Shown piece after piece: positions 34,193 through 36,336 of a stretch of DNA of 36,336 bases. Within the stretch, counting starts at the first letter, position 1. Every line of letters begins with the position of its first letter. Where the stretch lies: positions 1 through 36,336 of the forward strand of contig PKUH01000079.1 in assembly GCA_002869615.1 (NCBI GenBank), written 5' to 3'. Source of the stretch: Desulfuromonas sp. (GTDB taxonomy: Bacteria > Desulfobacterota > Desulfuromonadia > Desulfuromonadales > UBA2294). Below the pieces are notes generated by a model that worked only from the letters and a program-made list of their open reading frames with translations, was not told the origin of the DNA and made no database searches. Made by a program: the position numbers and the translations under genes.

Positions 34193-35347
34193 CTAGATAA
34201 ACCGCTGCATCATCTCGAGGGTAAATTCGTCGATATTTTGCCTGGTCACCCGGTGCGCCGACCGGCAGTTTTCGGCGTGCCGCCGCAACTCGGCATCATG
34301 CAGGTCGTCGAGCCGGGAAAAGATGCCGCTGCGGCGGCCGACCATGTAAAGAAGCTGCTCGTCCTCAGCGAGAGCGAGAAAGCGGCGGAGCGGCGCCGTC
34401 ATTTTTTCCTTGTCCTCCGGCAAGGTTCCTTCGACTTCCTGCAGCAGGTTGAGGATGTGATCGCTTTTGACCGTGCTGGTGATGCCGTCGAGTTTTTCAA
34501 GCATCAGCAACAGCTCCTCGGCCATCGCCACGTCGCCGAGCCTGGCGAAAGCGCCGGACTTGTAATCATCGAAGAGTTCAATACTTTCCGGCAGGCCGAG
34601 GGTGCGAATGCGGATAAAGTCTGGATCGATCCGGTTCAGGGCGGCGGCGGTCTCGAGAGCATTCTGCCGCGAGAACTCGGCGCCGCCGAGCCCCGGCATG
34701 AAATATTCGGAGAGTTCAATGCCGGCCCGCCTGACCTTCTGCCCGGCCTTGATGTGAGTCTCCTTGTCAGCCCCCTTCCTGACGAAATCGAGGACTGCGT
34801 CGCAGGCCGATTCCATGCCGATATGAATCCGGTTGAGACCGGCGGTGGCGAGGCGCTGCAGATCGCTATCGCTGATCCGGGCGACAGTGTGTGAACGGGC
34901 GTAGGAGGTGATGCGCTTGACCGACGGGAAAACGGTTCGCGCATATTCGAGGATTTCGACCAGATCGTCCGGTCGGATGACCAGGGTGTTGGCATCCTGC
35001 AGAAAGATCGACTCCATCCCCCCCTGAATCCAGAGCCGGGCAATATGCAAAGCCATCTGCTCATCCGCCGGCCGCCCCACCAGCAGAGATTGACACTGCA
35101 TCTGCGTGGCGCTGCCGGTCTCTTGCCGGAGCCGTTCGATGGCATCGACATAATGACGGACCAGGTCGATATCCCGCCTGATCTCAGCCACCGGCCGGAT
35201 GCTGAATTTTTCTCCTTTGTAGAGACTGCAGAAGGTACATTTGTTCCACGGGCAGTTGCGGGTAATCCGGAGGAGCAGGCTGTGCGCTTCACTCGGTGGC
35301 CGGATCGGGCCGATCTCGAACCCCGAATAATTGTCGGAATCGTTCAT
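34193..35347 (-). CDS. Radical SAM protein
   Basis: This 384-residue protein has a radical SAM cluster motif near the N-terminus: Cys32, Cys37 and Cys40 in CPWNKCTFC, a C-x4-C-x2-C spacing in place of the standard C-x3-C-x2-C. Such CPWNxCTFC proteins form a recognisable but functionally unassigned group. The central TIM-barrel features follow: SYARSHTVARISDSDLQRL, then LNRIHIGMESACDAVLDFVRKGADK (about 172-196), and RIRTLGLPESIELFDD. GAGG is 9 nt before the ATG. It lies upstream of the selenoprotein gene with a 92-bp gap. Confidence 0.88.
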   Translation of the reverse strand: MNDSDNYSGFEIGPIRPPSEAHSLLLRITRNCPWNKCTFCSLYKGEKFSIRPVAEIRRDIDLVRHYVDAIERLRQETGSATQMQCQSLLVGRPADEQMALHIARLWIQGGMESIFLQDANTLVIRPDDLVEILEYARTVFPSVKRITSYARSHTVARISDSDLQRLATAGLNRIHIGMESACDAVLDFVRKGADKETHIKAGQKVRRAGIELSEYFMPGLGGAEFSRQNALETAAALNRIDPDFIRIRTLGLPESIELFDDYKSGAFARLGDVAMAEELLLMLEKLDGITSTVKSDHILNLLQEVEGTLPEDKEKMTAPLRRFLALAEDEQLLYMVGRRSGIFSRLDDLHDAELRRHAENCRSAHRVTRQNIDEFTLEMMQRFI

Positions 35348-35431
35348 GTTTAAAGCCTCGCGAGGACGGTTCGTGCGCTCGGACCGGTCTATCCAGTATA
35401 ACCGGATGACGTCCGGAAAGGGAGCCGGCGA

Positions 35432-36336
35432 TTACGCTTTTGTCGCGGTTATAATCGCCCGTAACGGCGCCGGATGGCCTTCCATGGTCTTCAGCGGATC
35501 ATCGGGATCGAGAAAGTCGGCAAGCGATTCCTCAATCATCCACTCGGTCGCCCGCTGCTCATCGACACCGGTCCGGTTGGCATCAACGCACCTGATCTCT
35601 GTGAAGCCGCAGCGGGCCAGCCAGATTTCAAGAACCGGTACCGAAGGAATGAACCAGACATTGCGCATCTTGGCATAGCGCCCGGCCGGGGTCAGCACGG
35701 TCGTTTCGTCCCCCTCGACCACCAGCGTTTCGAGTACCAGCTCTCCCCCCGGCTGCAGAGCGCCGCGCAACTCGAGCAGATGCTCAAATGGCGACTTGCG
35801 GTGGTAGAGGACCCCCATCGAAAAAACCGTATCAAAGCAGTTCAGATCGGCCGGCAGATCCTCGCCGCGCAACGGCAGGACATGGTGCTGCGGGTCAGCC
35901 AGGTAACGCTGTATCACCTGGTGCTGCAAAACGTAGAGCATCACCGGGTCGAGGCCGATCACCAGTCTGGCCCCTTCGCCACGCATGCGCCAGCCGTGAT
36001 AACCGTTGCCACAACCGACATCAAGCACCATCCGGCCCGCGAGCGGCGCAATGTGCGGTCGCAGCCGCTCCCACTTCCAGTCGGAGCGCCACTCGGTGTC
36101 GATGTTGAGACCGAAGAGTTCGAATGGTCCTTTGCGCCAGGGGTGCAGAACCTTCAGCTTTTTGACAAAGTCGTCACAATCGGTGATCGCCCCGGCCGGG
36201 CCGATCGCGACCCGTTCCTTCAATTCGACCGGCCCGGGTTCGATCAGCGGCAGGCCGTTCAGCGCCGCCTGCCATTCGGCCATCTTGCCGTGACGGCGGG
36301 AGGTGAACTCGGCCGCGATCGCCGTCCTCAGCCGGG
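35432..36336 (-). CDS. cmoB: tRNA U34 carboxymethyltransferase (5' end outside window)
   Basis: CmoB transfers a carboxymethyl group from carboxy-SAM to 5-hydroxyuridine at the tRNA wobble position, making cmo5U. Family segments are clear: [29 protein letters not shown], the SAM loop [33 protein letters not shown], and the C-terminal [20 protein letters not shown]. An ATG at 36283 is not the true start. The frame stays open to the window edge as [21 protein letters not shown], which matches the family, and about 30-40 N-terminal residues are missing. Its partner cmoA is not in the window. Confidence 0.95.
   Translation of the reverse strand, partial: RLRTAIAAEFTSRRHGKMAEWQAALNGLPLIEPGPVELKERVAIGPAGAITDCDDFVKKLKVLHPWRKGPFELFGLNIDTEWRSDWKWERLRPHIAPLAGRMVLDVGCGNGYHGWRMRGEGARLVIGLDPVMLYVLQHQVIQRYLADPQHHVLPLRGEDLPADLNCFDTVFSMGVLYHRKSPFEHLLELRGALQPGGELVLETLVVEGDETTVLTPAGRYAKMRNVWFIPSVPVLEIWLARCGFTEIRCVDANRTGVDEQRATEWMIEESLADFLDPDDPLKTMEGHPAPLRAIITATKA

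Noticed and set aside
36281-36283. ATG 36283 as the cmoB start
   Set aside because: The frame stays open to the window edge and the upstream residues match the family, so the real start lies outside.

Overview
This window looks like a chromosomal core region of a deltaproteobacterium of the Desulfuromonadales/Geobacterales type. That is an inference from gene content and order: rho, rpmE, prfA, prmC and murA run into a his cluster, then into dnaG-rpoD, a CAU-anticodon tRNA, a Nif3-like gene and RNase P RNA. A TAXI-type TRAP transporter and a small ArsC-like selenoprotein fit the same group. Coding sequence is GC-rich, and almost every gene lies on the minus strand.

Reading in window order: 1-600 is non-coding and packed with perfect inverted repeats. 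It is followed by a DUF3750 lipoprotein gene (the first of only two plus-strand genes). 1272-6516 is a TRAP-TAXI uptake locus with two receptors, a fused permease and a universal stress protein. 6680-10834 holds a LOG-family protein, a YkgJ-type cysteine-cluster protein, RNase P RNA, a zinc-ribbon coiled-coil protein, a Nif3-like protein and a CAU tRNA. 10882-17858 is a macromolecular-synthesis cluster (rpoD, dnaG, mutS2, cvpA-like, yqeY-like). 17877-24590 is a histidine cluster (hisE, F, A, H, B, D, G) containing a toxin-antitoxin insertion and four long palindromic spacer elements. 24614-30208 carries murA, prmC, prfA, thyX, rpmE and rho. 30580-36336 holds a lipoprotein, gluQ, an Rrf2 regulator (plus strand), an acetyltransferase, the selenoprotein, a radical SAM protein and the 3' part of cmoB.

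Three genes contain an in-frame stop codon, with different likely meanings. The UGA at codon 12 of the ArsC-like gene is almost certainly selenocysteine: it sits in a U-x-x-C motif and is followed by a bSECIS-like hairpin. The UAG at codon 19 of rpoD and the UAA at codon 22 of the TRAP permease gene interrupt well-conserved reading frames. They are more likely point errors or recent mutations than recoding, because UAG also ends many genes here, including rpoD itself.

The most unusual region is 18.2-21.3 kb. Four spacers carry large nested palindromes built from octamers such as ACGCAAAG and CACCAAGG. A ParE/RelE-Phd/YefM pair sits between hisA and hisF, flanked by an imperfect 54-bp direct repeat. 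The distal copy of that repeat is a broken hisF 5' end that still encodes the first 12 residues of HisF with one substitution. This marks a gene insertion or allele-replacement event within the his cluster.
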